The notes: a model not told the origin generated them from the sequence alone. 10,381 bases of DNA from Chloroflexota bacterium (GCA_025450255.1 JANWHV010000287.1:1-10381); one strand, 5' to 3'. Shown: positions 1 through 7,131, counted from the first letter of the stretch. A program made the numbers and translations.

Positions 1-379
1 GATCCACGACCGGCGACGACGTGGTGTAACACGACGAGTCGCCGTTGTTGACGCGGCAGGCGCCGGGGCCATACTGTCGCTGCCACAACGGCGATCCGTT
101 CCGGGCGTCGAGGGCCAGAATGCGGCCATCGCCGGTGGTGAGGAACAGCACGTCACGCGTGCCGTGGGAGGTGGCGACGCGCGCCTGGTAGGCGGGCAAG
201 CCGTCCGCCACATCGGGCAACGACACGCTGAATATGCGTTGCAGCACGGGGTCCGTCGCGCCGGTTGCCAGGCTCTTCGCCCGCGCCGCAAGCACAATGA
301 TGCCCAGGATAATCGCCGCCACGGCCAGCGTCGCCAAACGGCGCCGCCTGGACTGTCGTCCATACCACCGAAGCCTCAT
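1..379 (-). CDS. PQQ-like beta-propeller protein, membrane-anchored, N-terminal part only
   Basis: The frame opens at ATG (379-377) and runs off the left edge, giving 126 codons with no stop. The product begins with a basic stretch (MRLRWYGRQSRRRR), then a hydrophobic segment at about residues 15-33 (LATLAVAAIILGIIVLAA), which reads as a signal anchor or uncleaved signal peptide. Further on, at about residues 81-99, LTTGDGRILALDARNGSPLW matches the blade motif of PQQ/WD-like propeller repeats, where a strand ends in a G-x-ALDA-x-G-x-xLW pattern. The protein is therefore probably an exported propeller with its blades outside the cell. A GGAAGG stretch 11 nt upstream is a weak ribosome site, and TATAGAAT (reading minus, about 418-411) is a possible -10 box. 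The enzymatic or structural role cannot be told from one blade; PQQ-dependent dehydrogenase and BamB-like scaffold are both possible. Confidence 0.6.
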   Translation of the reverse strand, partial: MRLRWYGRQSRRRRLATLAVAAIILGIIVLAARAKSLATGATDPVLQRIFSVSLPDVADGLPAYQARVATSHGTRDVLFLTTGDGRILALDARNGSPLWQRQYGPGACRVNNGDSSCYTTSSPVVD

Positions 380-541
380 CGCGATTCAAGCCTTCCAGCT
401 ACGCCACTCGATTCTATACCATACCATCGGGGGGACGCGTGATATACCCGATCGGCGCCAGCAGCCACATACTCATAGGGTAGCTGAGCGGCGGCTTCGT
501 TCTGAGATACGTCCACTCAGGCACGGCGGAAGCAGTGGCCG

Positions 542-946
542 CTATGGATTCCGCTCCGCCGCGACGATCACGTCGGTTTGGCTGAAGTCGGAACCCTTGA
601 AGAGCAGCGGTTCGTTGAGATCCTTTGCCAGTGCGTATGCGAAACAGTCGCCAAAGTTGAGTTGCGCGGGATGGCCACTGCCCTTGCCGAAGTCACGATA
701 TGCCTGGCGAGCAAGATGGGCTTGCGCCTCTGTTACCGGCGCGATAATGATATGCGCGACTCGCAACAGTTCATCATATCTACGGCTGGCGACCGGATCG
801 CGGCCGCTATCGATCACCGCGCCGACTTCTACAAAGTTGGCCGCGGATATACGCCGCTCCTCGGTATCGACAATCGCGCGCGCCATGGTCGATGCCTCGG
901 GTTCGTCGCGGAGGATCGCGATGAGCGCCGAAGAATCAACAATCAA
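542..946 (-). CDS. vapC: VapC-family PIN-domain ribonuclease toxin
   Basis: The product is 134 aa, a normal length for VapC, and is one PIN domain throughout. The acidic residues expected to hold the catalytic metal are present: D4 in IVDSSAL, E40 in ANFVEVG, D100 in NFGDCFAYALAK, and D120 in FKGSDFSQTD. By family knowledge such toxins cleave tRNA or rRNA when freed from the antitoxin; the actual target cannot be read here. The start is TTG (946-944), which overlaps the TGA stop of the upstream antitoxin gene in the four bases TTGA, so translation is probably coupled. GAGGG about 9 nt upstream is a plausible ribosome site inside the end of vapB. No other in-frame start would keep D4: the next methionine is residue 21. 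The gene looks intact. Confidence 0.92.
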   Translation of the reverse strand: MIVDSSALIAILRDEPEASTMARAIVDTEERRISAANFVEVGAVIDSGRDPVASRRYDELLRVAHIIIAPVTEAQAHLARQAYRDFGKGSGHPAQLNFGDCFAYALAKDLNEPLLFKGSDFSQTDVIVAAERNP

Positions 947-1197
947 CGCGGTAGCCCTCGTTCGTCATAGAGCATCTTGCCATGATCGATCGAGCGATAT
1001 GGCTCGGGCAAATGCGCGGCGCAATCCTTGCCGATTGCCAGCAGCCGCGCCGCCAGATCGGGTTGTCGATCGGCCTGGACGCGTTCAAGACGCTCGCGCA
1101 GAGCAATCGTGACGGCAGCCGTCTGGCTCTCTCCGGTCAGTTCAGACAGCTCGCGGGCGAGCCTATGAGCCTCGTCGTTCTTGATATTCATGCTCAT
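943..1197 (-). CDS. vapB: VapB-family antitoxin (PSK/Rv0623-like)
   Basis: This 84-aa protein lies directly upstream of and overlaps vapC by 4 nt, the usual antitoxin-first order. Its N-terminus (MSMNIKNDEAHRLARELSEL, then TGESQTAAVTIALRERLE) matches the PSK-type VapB family, in which this region is a ribbon-helix-helix DNA-binding dimer. The C-terminal part, about residues 45-84, should wrap the toxin. The first ATG (1197) gives MSMNI; a second ATG two codons later could equally be used, and neither has a strong ribosome site. The pair is probably autoregulated from the short 59-bp gap shared with the divergent chrA gene, where a TATACT box and a tandem repeat are visible. Confidence 0.88.
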   Translation of the reverse strand: MSMNIKNDEAHRLARELSELTGESQTAAVTIALRERLERVQADRQPDLAARLLAIGKDCAAHLPEPYRSIDHGKMLYDERGLPR

Positions 1198-1201
1198 GAT
1201 G

Positions 1202-1233
1202 CTACCATTCTACCATTCATTTGTTCTAGTATA
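1202..1233 (-). promoter_or_regulatory. Possible vapBC promoter and operator
   Basis: Read on the minus strand, TATACT (1233-1228) is a reasonable -10 box 30 nt before the vapB start. Just downstream lie two exact tandem copies of AATGGTAG (1217-1210 and 1209-1202). VapB-type ribbon-helix-helix proteins bind closely spaced repeats near their own promoter, so these copies could be the operator. No convincing -35 box is visible, and tandem 8-mers can arise by chance, so the assignment is tentative. Confidence 0.35.
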
Positions 1234-1256
1234 CCGTCGCCGTGCGATGAAAGGCC

Positions 1257-2510
1257 GTGACCATCCACCAGAACAATTCGCGTCACGTTCCATGTATCAG
1301 GCCCGCGCCCGGCGATCGCGTCGGCCCGCTTCCGGGCAGAGCGCTCGAGGTGTTCCTCGCCGCCCTGCGCCTCGGTTTGACCTCCTTCGGCGGCCCCGTC
1401 GCGCACCTCGGCTATTTTCGCGCCGAGTACGTCGAACGGCGCCGCTGGCTGGATGATTCACGGTACGCCGACCTGGTTGGACTGTGCCAGTTCCTGCCCG
1501 GACCCACCAGCAGCGAGCTGGGCATCGCCATCGGCATTACGCGCGCGGGCCTCATGGGTGGCCTGGCGGCCTGGCTCGGTTTCACCGTCCCATCGGCCGC
1601 GGCGCTTACTATCTTCGCCGCCGTGGCGCGGCACGGCGGTGTTCTCGGCGCCGGCTGGCTGCACGGGCTCCAGCTCGTGGCGGTCGCCGTGGTGGCCCAG
1701 GCGATCTGGAACATGGCCCGCACCCTGACCCCGGACTGGCCCCGCGCCACGCTCGCTATCCTGGCGGCACTCGTCACGCTGGTCTGGCCTTCGCCGGCCA
1801 CGCCCGTCCTGGTAATCGCCGCGGCGGGATGTATTGGATGGCGGCTCTTCCCTACGCCCGATGTACCTGCTGATGGCCACGCGAAACTCCGCGTCAGCCG
1901 GCCCCTGGCGATCGGCGCCTGGGTGCTGTTCTTCGGGCTGCTGGTGGGACTGCCCCTGTCGCGACACCTCGCGCCGAGCCAACCGCTGGCCCTAGTCGAC
2001 AGCTTTTACCGTGCGGGCGCCCTCGTGTTTGGCGGCGGTCATGTCGTGCTGCCACTGCTGCAAGCGGCGGTCGTGCCACCCGGTTGGGTGAGCCCTGGTC
2101 AGTTCGTTGCCGGATACGGCGCGGCCCAGGCCGTGCCTGGCCCCCTCTTCACCTTCGCCGCCTATCTCGGCGCGGTTGAAGGCTCGCAACCTAACGGTCT
2201 GCCGGGCGCGGCGATCGCGCTGTGCGCTATCTTCCTCCCCGCGTTCCTGCTGGTGGTCGGCTGTCTTCCGGTGTGGGACGCGTTACGCACGCGGCCGGCA
2301 GCGCCATCGATCCTGCGCGGTGTCAACGCGGCCGTGGTCGGGCTCCTCCTTGCCGCGCTTTACACACCGGTCTGGACAAGCGCCGTCGCGCGGCCCGCCG
2401 ATGTCGTCGTGGCCCTCGCGGCGTTCTGGCTGCTGCTGAAATGGCACGTGCCGCCGTGGCTCGTGGTCCTTCTAACGGCGGCCGCCGGCGCCGCGATCGG
2501 CCATTTCTAA
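1257..2510 (+). CDS. chrA: Chromate transporter, long-chain two-domain ChrA
   Basis: This 417-aa integral membrane protein has two homologous CHR halves, the layout of long-chain ChrA exporters in the inner membrane. The N-half carries LRLGLTSFGGPVAHLGYF (about residues 37-54) and LCQFLPGPTSSELGIAIG (76-93). The C-half repeats the pattern with FYRAGALVFGGGHVVLPLL (250-268) and GAAQAVPGPLFTFAAYLG (288-305). The paired FGGP/FGGGH and PGP motifs are the family signature. Known members expel chromate, and some move other oxyanions; the substrate here is inferred. The start is GTG at 1257, the first possible one after an in-frame TGA at 1248. An AAAGG lies only 2 nt before it, so the ribosome site is poor and the first 28 or so residues are uncertain. 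The gene is divergent from vapBC and ends at a strong terminator. No ChrB regulator is seen nearby. Confidence 0.93.
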   Translation: MTIHQNNSRHVPCIRPAPGDRVGPLPGRALEVFLAALRLGLTSFGGPVAHLGYFRAEYVERRRWLDDSRYADLVGLCQFLPGPTSSELGIAIGITRAGLMGGLAAWLGFTVPSAAALTIFAAVARHGGVLGAGWLHGLQLVAVAVVAQAIWNMARTLTPDWPRATLAILAALVTLVWPSPATPVLVIAAAGCIGWRLFPTPDVPADGHAKLRVSRPLAIGAWVLFFGLLVGLPLSRHLAPSQPLALVDSFYRAGALVFGGGHVVLPLLQAAVVPPGWVSPGQFVAGYGAAQAVPGPLFTFAAYLGAVEGSQPNGLPGAAIALCAIFLPAFLLVVGCLPVWDALRTRPAAPSILRGVNAAVVGLLLAALYTPVWTSAVARPADVVVALAAFWLLLKWHVPPWLVVLLTAAAGAAIGHF

Positions 2511-2627
2511 CCAGACCGGCTACCCGGCGGGGGTACCATCAAGGTAACCGATAGAGAAAGCTTGTTGCGCAGGGCGCCAAGGAGTAGGCGAATACGCAAA
2601 CCGCGTTTCAGGCGCAAACGACATGTC

Positions 2628-2667
2628 CGAGAGCCAAAAGCCGGGCGCGCCCGGCTTTTGGCTCTCG
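2628..2667. terminator. Bidirectional intrinsic terminator (40-bp perfect palindrome)
   Basis: Every base from 2628 to 2667 pairs with its partner around a centre at 2647/2648, with no mismatch. The core is AAAA (2636-2639), a 16-bp self-complementary GC block (2640-2655) and TTTT (2656-2659). This is the form of a terminator that works in both directions, each strand seeing a GC hairpin followed by a U-tract. Outside this, the arms extend by another 8 bp on each side. It sits 117 bp after the chrA stop and 19 bp beyond the stop of the convergent protease locus, where such an element is expected. Confidence 0.9.
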
Positions 2668-2686
2668 ATCTCCGCGCGATCTTCCT

Positions 2687-3427
2687 TTAGCTCCGATCCT
2701 CGCGTCCAAACGGGGCGGGCGGCTCTCGAAGCACGATTTCTAACGGACGGTGAGGATCATGGCACTCGGCGTACACCGTGGTGCGGATGCGCTGCCACCA
2801 GACGCGGTCGGCCAGCTCCATGATTTCCTTCTCGCGGCTGACGAATCTCCGCTCGCCGTCGCCGGTATCGAGTATGAAGCCTTCGAAGTCGCCGAAGCGG
2901 TCGAAGATCAAGCCCGCGATCTTGCCGGTGAATCCAACGCGGGCCTCGCCAGAGGGCTGCTTCGGTTGGCGCCATTGGCCGGTGGGCGATGGCACGATCA
3001 GGTCCGGGTCACCGCCCAGGCCCTGTACCCTCTGCGCGATCTGCTGGACGTAGCGCTCAAACACGCGATACCAGCGATCGGTGGCGGGAACCGACTGCTC
3101 GATCCAGCGAAAGATCGACAGCAATTGCTCCTCGGCCTCCAGGATCACGTCCTTCGTGCGAACCGGGATGGAAATCTGGAACGAACCGCGGACGCGCCTC
3201 CATTGGAACATACCCTGACTCTCCACCCGCGCCGCGTCCGCCAGGATCCTCGGCGCGGCGCCCAACTCGGGCACAGGCACGCGCACGGGCTTGCGCGGCC
3301 GTGTGCCATATGCGTTGGTGATCTGATGGACCACTATCTTGAAGAGCTGGCCTCTGCGCACGCCGGTGGGCAGATCAACAGTCAGCAGACTGGCGTGGTT
3401 GACGTTTGCACCCGGCGGGATCGGTAC
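2687..3427 (-). pseudogene. Sedolisin fragment 3: C-terminal part after the in-frame TAG
   Basis: This is 246 codons in exactly the same frame as fragment 2, separated only by the TAG. The first 22 codons (VPIPPGANVNHASLLTVDLP) continue smoothly from PVGGIT and precede GTG 3361, the only start of a separate gene one might propose; that GTG has no ribosome site. The rest includes RGQLFKIVVHQITNAYGT, an acidic/helical stretch with ILEAEEQLLSIFRWIEQSV, and PSPTGQWRQPKQPSGEARVG, and ends in a basic/proline-rich tail. I recognise no named domain. The composition, with an alternation of beta-like and helical segments, suggests a soluble accessory module. If translated alone it would be an orphan piece without the protease. 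Confidence 0.75.
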
Positions 3428-5257
3428 CTAGGTGATTCCACCCACCGGGCATTGCACGGTGTGGTCGTCCAGCCGCGTCAGCCGGTGCCTGCCGTACATC
3501 TTGCCGGCCAGGGCGAGCGCCTCGGACGCCTTGACAGTAGGAATGTAGATTTGGGCTACGCTTCCAGACGGCGTGTTGCCCCAGTCGATCATCAATTCGT
3601 CGGCGCGTTCACCGGCCCGGAGCTTCTCGGGCGTGGGCTTGATCTCGAATGTGTTAGGGATGCGCCGCGAGGCCCCTTCGCCCGGATTGTCGGACAGTAC
3701 GGTGGAGAGATTGCGCTGCGCCAGCTTATCGGAAACGCCCGGGCTTGGGTGGCCGGTAATGGGATCGGGATCGAACGCTATCTCCGCCAGCAGGCACTGG
3801 TGCTGGTTGCGAACCAATTCCAGGATCGACTTAAGACCTCCGCTGTAAGGGCCGTCGCCGACCGGGTTCAACGGATAATAGACCTGGCCCGGCTGATTGA
3901 TGTCCACCCAGCAGCCAAAGTACGTTTCCACTTCGGCGCCGGTTGCATCGTGGGAAATTGGCTGGACGTTCGCCGGGTCGGTCTGTGTCTCCATGCTGGA
4001 CGAGGCGGCGTCTATGCGCGGTTCGGCGAAGAAGGGAATAGTAACCAGGTTGCCATTCTGGACGCCCAGCACCGGAATTGGCTGTCCGTCGCCATTGAGA
4101 ACCGGAGAGCGCCGGTAGGTGGTAGTAAGGTCGTAGTCCACCGAAACGGACAGCGCCGGACAAAGCCGAAAGAACACGCGTACGTTCGGTGCGTCCGTCA
4201 CCAGGGCGCGGTAGCGCACCCGTGCCAGGGCGAAGTTGAAGACGGCTGTATTGGTGTGGTCGACCTGGTACAGCGCGAGTGCCGAGCCGTTTTCATCGGA
4301 CGGCAGAGCGTCGAACGTTTGTCCGCCAGTGTTGCCGGTGTTCAGGTTGGCGATGATCGACTTTATGAAGCTTGAGGCGTCGTTGGGAGTGGTTCCCATG
4401 GCCGGTGCACTGAACAGGGATTCCCCGGCCTTAACCTGGAATACGCGGGTGTCCGCGCTAAGCCAGGCGACAGGCCCGTCAACTTCAAAAGGATTGGCCT
4501 GCTCGATGAGCTGGATCTGCGCGCTGCCGGCCACGCCCGCGAGCGTCGCGGTGAGAGTCACCGTCTCGCCGCCGGGCACGAATCCGGTAGTATCGGTAAA
4601 TGTCACGGGATAGACCCATGTGAAGCGTTGCGGCGACGGCGGCAACGACGAATCCTGGGCCAGCAGCCGTGAGGGCTTGCCACTGGCGTCGCCCACGGTC
4701 ATCCCCGTCACCGGCTGCACTGGGGTGATCGTCGGATATACCCCGGGCACACCTACCAGATCGGTGGCGGAGATGCCTAGCTCGCTTGGCCGGAATCCGT
4801 CCACCTCAATGTAAAACGCAGCCGGAATGACCGCGGGACTGGCCACGTGCAGCATGGCGTCAATCTCGTCCTTGCCGAAGGTGTCGCGGTCGGTGATGAA
4901 TACGCAATCCTTGGCGAAGACCTGTTGCAGGGCTGCCAGGAGCGCGGTTCCATTGATGGTGCCCCAGCCCGTGCATGCGTCCCATCCAGCACCGGCGGGA
5001 TATCCGGCGACGCCATTCAAGCCATTGTCCGCGGGCCCCGGCGCTCCTACAATGTCCCGGAACGCGCTTGAGCCCAAAGCGTAGAGAGCGGGATTCACGA
5101 AACCAACGTTTTCGCCAAGCGCGGCGTTGATCACGGCGATCAGTCCGGCCCACAGTGGCGCCGACGCACTGGTTCCGTTTCCCACTCCTGGGGAACCGCC
5201 CACGACCACGGGATAGCCGCTGTTGGGACTGGCATTGGCCGCGACGTCTGGAATGCC
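3428..5257 (-). pseudogene. Sedolisin fragment 2: catalytic serine half plus long accessory region
   Basis: From 5257 the frame reads GIPDVAANASPNSGYPVVVG, the segment just before the active-site serine in sedolisins. The serine lies in GNGTSASAPLWAGL, encoded at 5170-5168. The calcium-binding end of the domain is present as FRDIVGAP and GAGWDACTGWGTING. After the catalytic domain ends (about 4915) come some 495 more residues without a family I can name. They include ITDRDTFGKDEIDAML, a proline/threonine-rich linker (VYPTITPVQPVTG), a beta-rich part with TVTLTATLAGVAGS resembling an Ig-like strand pattern, then VRYRALVTDAPNVRVFFRLC, LKSILELVRNQHQCLLAEIA and DELMIDWGNTPSGSVAQIYI. The stretch stops at TAG (3430-3428) directly after PVGGIT. 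Upstream extension of this frame to a GTG at 5368 is not homologous to sedolisins. Confidence 0.82.
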
Positions 5258-6492
5258 GCGCCCGATGTGCCCGAGGAGCCTCCAAAAAACGTGTCGTTCC
5301 AAACATATTCGTCGAAGGAGCTTCCGCTGACGTTGCCGATAGTCGTTCCCCCGACCGCCAGAACCCACGGATCGCTTGCAGGGTACTGTACATGAGCCTT
5401 GCCGTCGCCAACCTTGGAGTCAGTTCCGGTATCGCCGGTGGCGATGCATACAGTAACGCCCTGCAACGCGGCATCCTGGAACCCCATCGTGACGGCATTG
5501 ATCCAGGCGATGGTGGCGCCGTCGCTCGCGATGCCGGCGGGATCGTCACCATTACAGACATAGTAGCTGCTGGAAAGCACGTGACATATCGGATCGCCCG
5601 GCGATGGGTGTACGACGCGTTGAATGCAGTCAACCCAGCCTTGTTGCGTGTGTGAGGTAAAGTAGACGGCTATTGCCGCGCCTGGAGCGGCCGAAGCGGA
5701 TATGTCAATATCCTGTGTAATCTCGCCAAATGGATCGGAGCCGGAGTTGGATCCATGCACGGATACGGGCGTGATTGTCGGCATCGCGTAGCCGGCGGGC
5801 AGGCCGGCAAAGTACGCCTGTATGTCGTTGATGTCATAGCCATCGCCAGATTCAGTCAAACCGCAGAAGATAGCGATGGTTTGGCCTGCCGCGGAATTCG
5901 CGGGGAAGTTATATAGTTGCCTTACTTGGGGAACAGTCACGGTGGTGGTATTCGCGGGATCACCGCCGTTTCGCTTTGTGATATTGCGGTTATCCAGGCC
6001 GAAGACCCCCACAATGATCTCCGCGAGGTCGCCTGGAACGTGGATGAAACCGTCACGACCCCGATAGGTCTCGGTTTGAGGGTTCTCTCCGCGGCGGCGA
6101 ACAATATCGTGTTGATAGCGTCCCAGCGTGACCGCGAACGCCGTGCTCATCTGGGCGACCGTCCCGGAAACAACCACGGTACGCCGTTCCGCATTGGTTT
6201 CGACAACCGTAAGGCCGTTGGCGCCGGCAAAGTCGGTCACTTGCTGAATGTCGGCGGGAGACGCTCCGTACCTAGCCGCGAATTCATCTGCCGGCATGCG
6301 CCGGCGCTGACGGGGTGGCGTCGCCTCAAAGTACTCCGATCCCGGCACGGGCGCGCCATCGGCCCGGCGTCGCAGCACGATCGTTACCGTAAACGTGTCG
6401 TTGGGGTCGGCCGGTCCGAGCAACGTCGCGGATTTGGCCGGGCGCCGCTCGCTGCCTTCAAGGCGCTGATATCCTTTTGGAATGGCGGCCAT
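5140..6492 (-). pseudogene. Sedolisin fragment 1: pro-domain and N-terminal half of catalytic domain
   Basis: Start chosen at ATG 6492 because AAGGAG lies at 6504-6499, six bases upstream; an upstream in-frame start at 6579 has no such support. Residues about 33-170 match the pro-kumamolisin activation domain (FTVTIVLRRR, then YGASPADIQQVTDFAGANGL, then GVFGLDNRN). The catalytic domain follows from about 185 (VPQVRQLYNFP). The sedolisin Glu/Asp pair is seen as E257 and D261 in FGEITQDIDISASAAPGA, four residues apart as in kumamolisin. WVLAVGGTT (376-384) and WNDTFFGGSSGTSG (398-411) are typical of the region just before the missing segment. After G411 the reading frame leaves the family alignment and runs for 39 unrelated residues to the stop at 5140. 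The fragment alone lacks the catalytic serine. Confidence 0.85.
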
Positions 6493-6498
6493 GTTCTT

Positions 6499-6504
6499 CT
6501 CCTT
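6499..6504 (-). promoter_or_regulatory. Ribosome binding site of the sedolisin gene
   Basis: AAGGAG, reading minus, stands six bases before ATG 6492. It fixes that ATG as the start over the longer open frame reaching to 6579. Confidence 0.8.
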
Positions 6505-6730
6505 GAACACTCGGTTTATGTGGCGCCATGGCGCACGTGCTTTGTGATGGCGAGATCTCTTGCCGTCAACTCGGACCACGCAAACTTTCTTCGCCTGTAT
6601 CTCCTAAGAATTGAAGGTGTGCGTGTGAACACAGTCAGATTTTCAATATTCCCTCGGCCATTCATTGTTCCCTTTCCGATCCGGACATCAGTACTGCGAT
6701 CATAATGCGCTTGGATGATGGCTTGGCGCC
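6505..6730. other. Intergenic region between divergent sedolisin gene and gene remnants
   Basis: This stretch is less GC-rich than its surroundings and should hold the sedolisin promoter, but I see no clear -35/-10 pair. A 12-bp perfect palindrome GCGCCATGGCGC lies at 6523-6534. TGGCGCCATG occurs at 6521-6530 and again at 6724-6733, just at the start of the AHSA1-like remnant. Near the middle, TGTGAACACA forms a short imperfect palindrome. No RNA gene is apparent. Open frames on the plus strand here are antisense extensions without family resemblance. Confidence 0.4.
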
Positions 6731-6890
6731 ATGAACAAAACCTGCACAGTATATGAAATCTGGAGAGGGAATCTCGTTCCTCCAGGCTCGTCCACGGTTG
6801 AAATTACCATGACCGCCGATGGCGACGGCACCATCTTGCGACTGCGTCACTCCGGGTTACCGGCCGAAGCGCTAGACCCGCACAGCCTTT
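6731..6890 (+). pseudogene. AHSA1-like SRPBCC protein remnant (C-terminal part)
   Basis: From about 6764 the frame reads EIWRGNLVPPGSSTVEIT and then ADGDGTILRLRHSGLPAEAL. This matches the conserved last third of the activator-of-Hsp90-ATPase-like SRPBCC family, where a V-PPGSSTVE strand is followed by DGDGTxLRLxHxGLP. In intact members some 90 residues precede this and a GWxHYLxRL helix follows; both are absent. The ATG at 6731 has no ribosome site and the first ten codons do not look like the family. At about 6876-6890 the similarity ends and changes to a YCII-family tail in another frame. It is best read as a truncated pseudogene. Confidence 0.7.
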
Positions 6891-6995
6891 CTCAAGGCCG
6901 ATTCACTCGACGCGGCGGTCGGCATCGCCAGGGGTTGCCCGATTCTGCAAGGCGGCGGCCGCATCTCGGTGTATGAAACCCACCAGGTGATGTAG
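6882..6995 (+). pseudogene. YCII-family protein remnant (C-terminal part)
   Basis: In the frame starting at 6882 the sequence reads TAFLKADSLDAAVGIARGCP followed by ILQGGGRISVYETHQVM and TAG. This is the C-terminus of the YCII (DGPF) family, whose typical ending is an (E/A)ADSLDxAxxIAxGCP helix followed by a GGxIEVxxxxxM strand. An in-frame TAG at 6873-6875 closes the frame upstream, so the N-terminal two thirds, including the usual DGPF region, is missing. It abuts the AHSA1-like remnant in a different frame. In many genomes the two families are encoded next to each other, often beside an ECF sigma factor gene, so an internal deletion in such a pair would give this junction. Confidence 0.72.
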
Positions 6996-7053
6996 ACAGC
7001 TTTCCTCGGCAATCGTGTTCCAGTACGGTTTGGATAAACAACGTTCGAGAATC

Positions 7054-7092
7054 GCCAGACTACCCGACGGTGACGCCGGCGGATAGTCTGGC
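7054..7092. repeat. Inverted repeat / hairpin
   Basis: GCCAGACTA (7054-7062) is matched by its exact reverse complement TAGTCTGGC (7084-7092). Inside the loop CCG (7064-7066) can pair with CGG (7080-7082) across one mismatch. There is no T-run on either side, so it is not a standard terminator. It may be a leftover of a mobile or repeated element in this decayed region, or an RNA hairpin upstream of padR. Confidence 0.55.
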
Positions 7093-7131
7093 AGGCCCAA
7101 CACTACGATAAGGCGGCTCAGCACAACGTCA

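Larger units (their letters stand above)
2687..6492 (-). pseudogene. Large sedolisin (S53, kumamolisin-type) protease gene, disrupted by two lesions
   Basis: Three consecutive open stretches on the minus strand read as one gene. The first begins at ATG 6492 with a strong AAGGAG ribosome site and encodes a pro-domain and half of a sedolisin catalytic domain. Around 5255-5268 the homology jumps to the -1 frame and about 26 expected residues are absent. The second stretch carries the catalytic serine, the calcium site and a long accessory region, and stops at TAG 3430-3428. The frame then continues without a break for 246 codons to TAA at 2689-2687, and the next open stretch has no ribosome site of its own. 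An intact product would have been about 1,290 aa. Family knowledge: sedolisins are acid-active serine-carboxyl endopeptidases made as zymogens and usually exported. No classical signal peptide is seen at the start. The parts remain well conserved, so decay looks recent. A sequencing error could explain the TAG but hardly the deletion. Confidence 0.85.

Noticed and set aside
234..1112. Plus-strand open frame of 292 codons over the PQQ and vapBC genes
   Set aside because: Antisense shadow of vapC, vapB and the PQQ-type gene, with low-complexity Arg/Ser-rich product.
2623..2823. Plus-strand open frame of 66 codons
   Set aside because: It would read straight through the bidirectional terminator and antisense to the protease 3' end.
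3428..3430. TAG as a recoded sense codon
   Set aside because: modB and the YCII remnant end in TAG as a normal stop, and no recoding element is apparent; a point mutation is simpler.
2750..4375. Plus-strand open frame of 541 codons
   Set aside because: It is antisense to the sedolisin frames, which have clear family motifs. Its product has no recognisable pattern and no ribosome site; long antisense frames are expected in high-GC DNA.
5284..5289. Programmed -1 frameshift at the T6 run (minus strand) before the sedolisin frame change
   Set aside because: A -1 shift would be in the right direction, but the run does not form a proper slippery heptamer in frame, the GGAGG lies downstream rather than upstream, and the missing 26 residues would not be restored.
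5917..6705. Plus-strand open frame of 262 codons
   Set aside because: Antisense to the pro-domain and catalytic half of the sedolisin and to its upstream region; no motifs.
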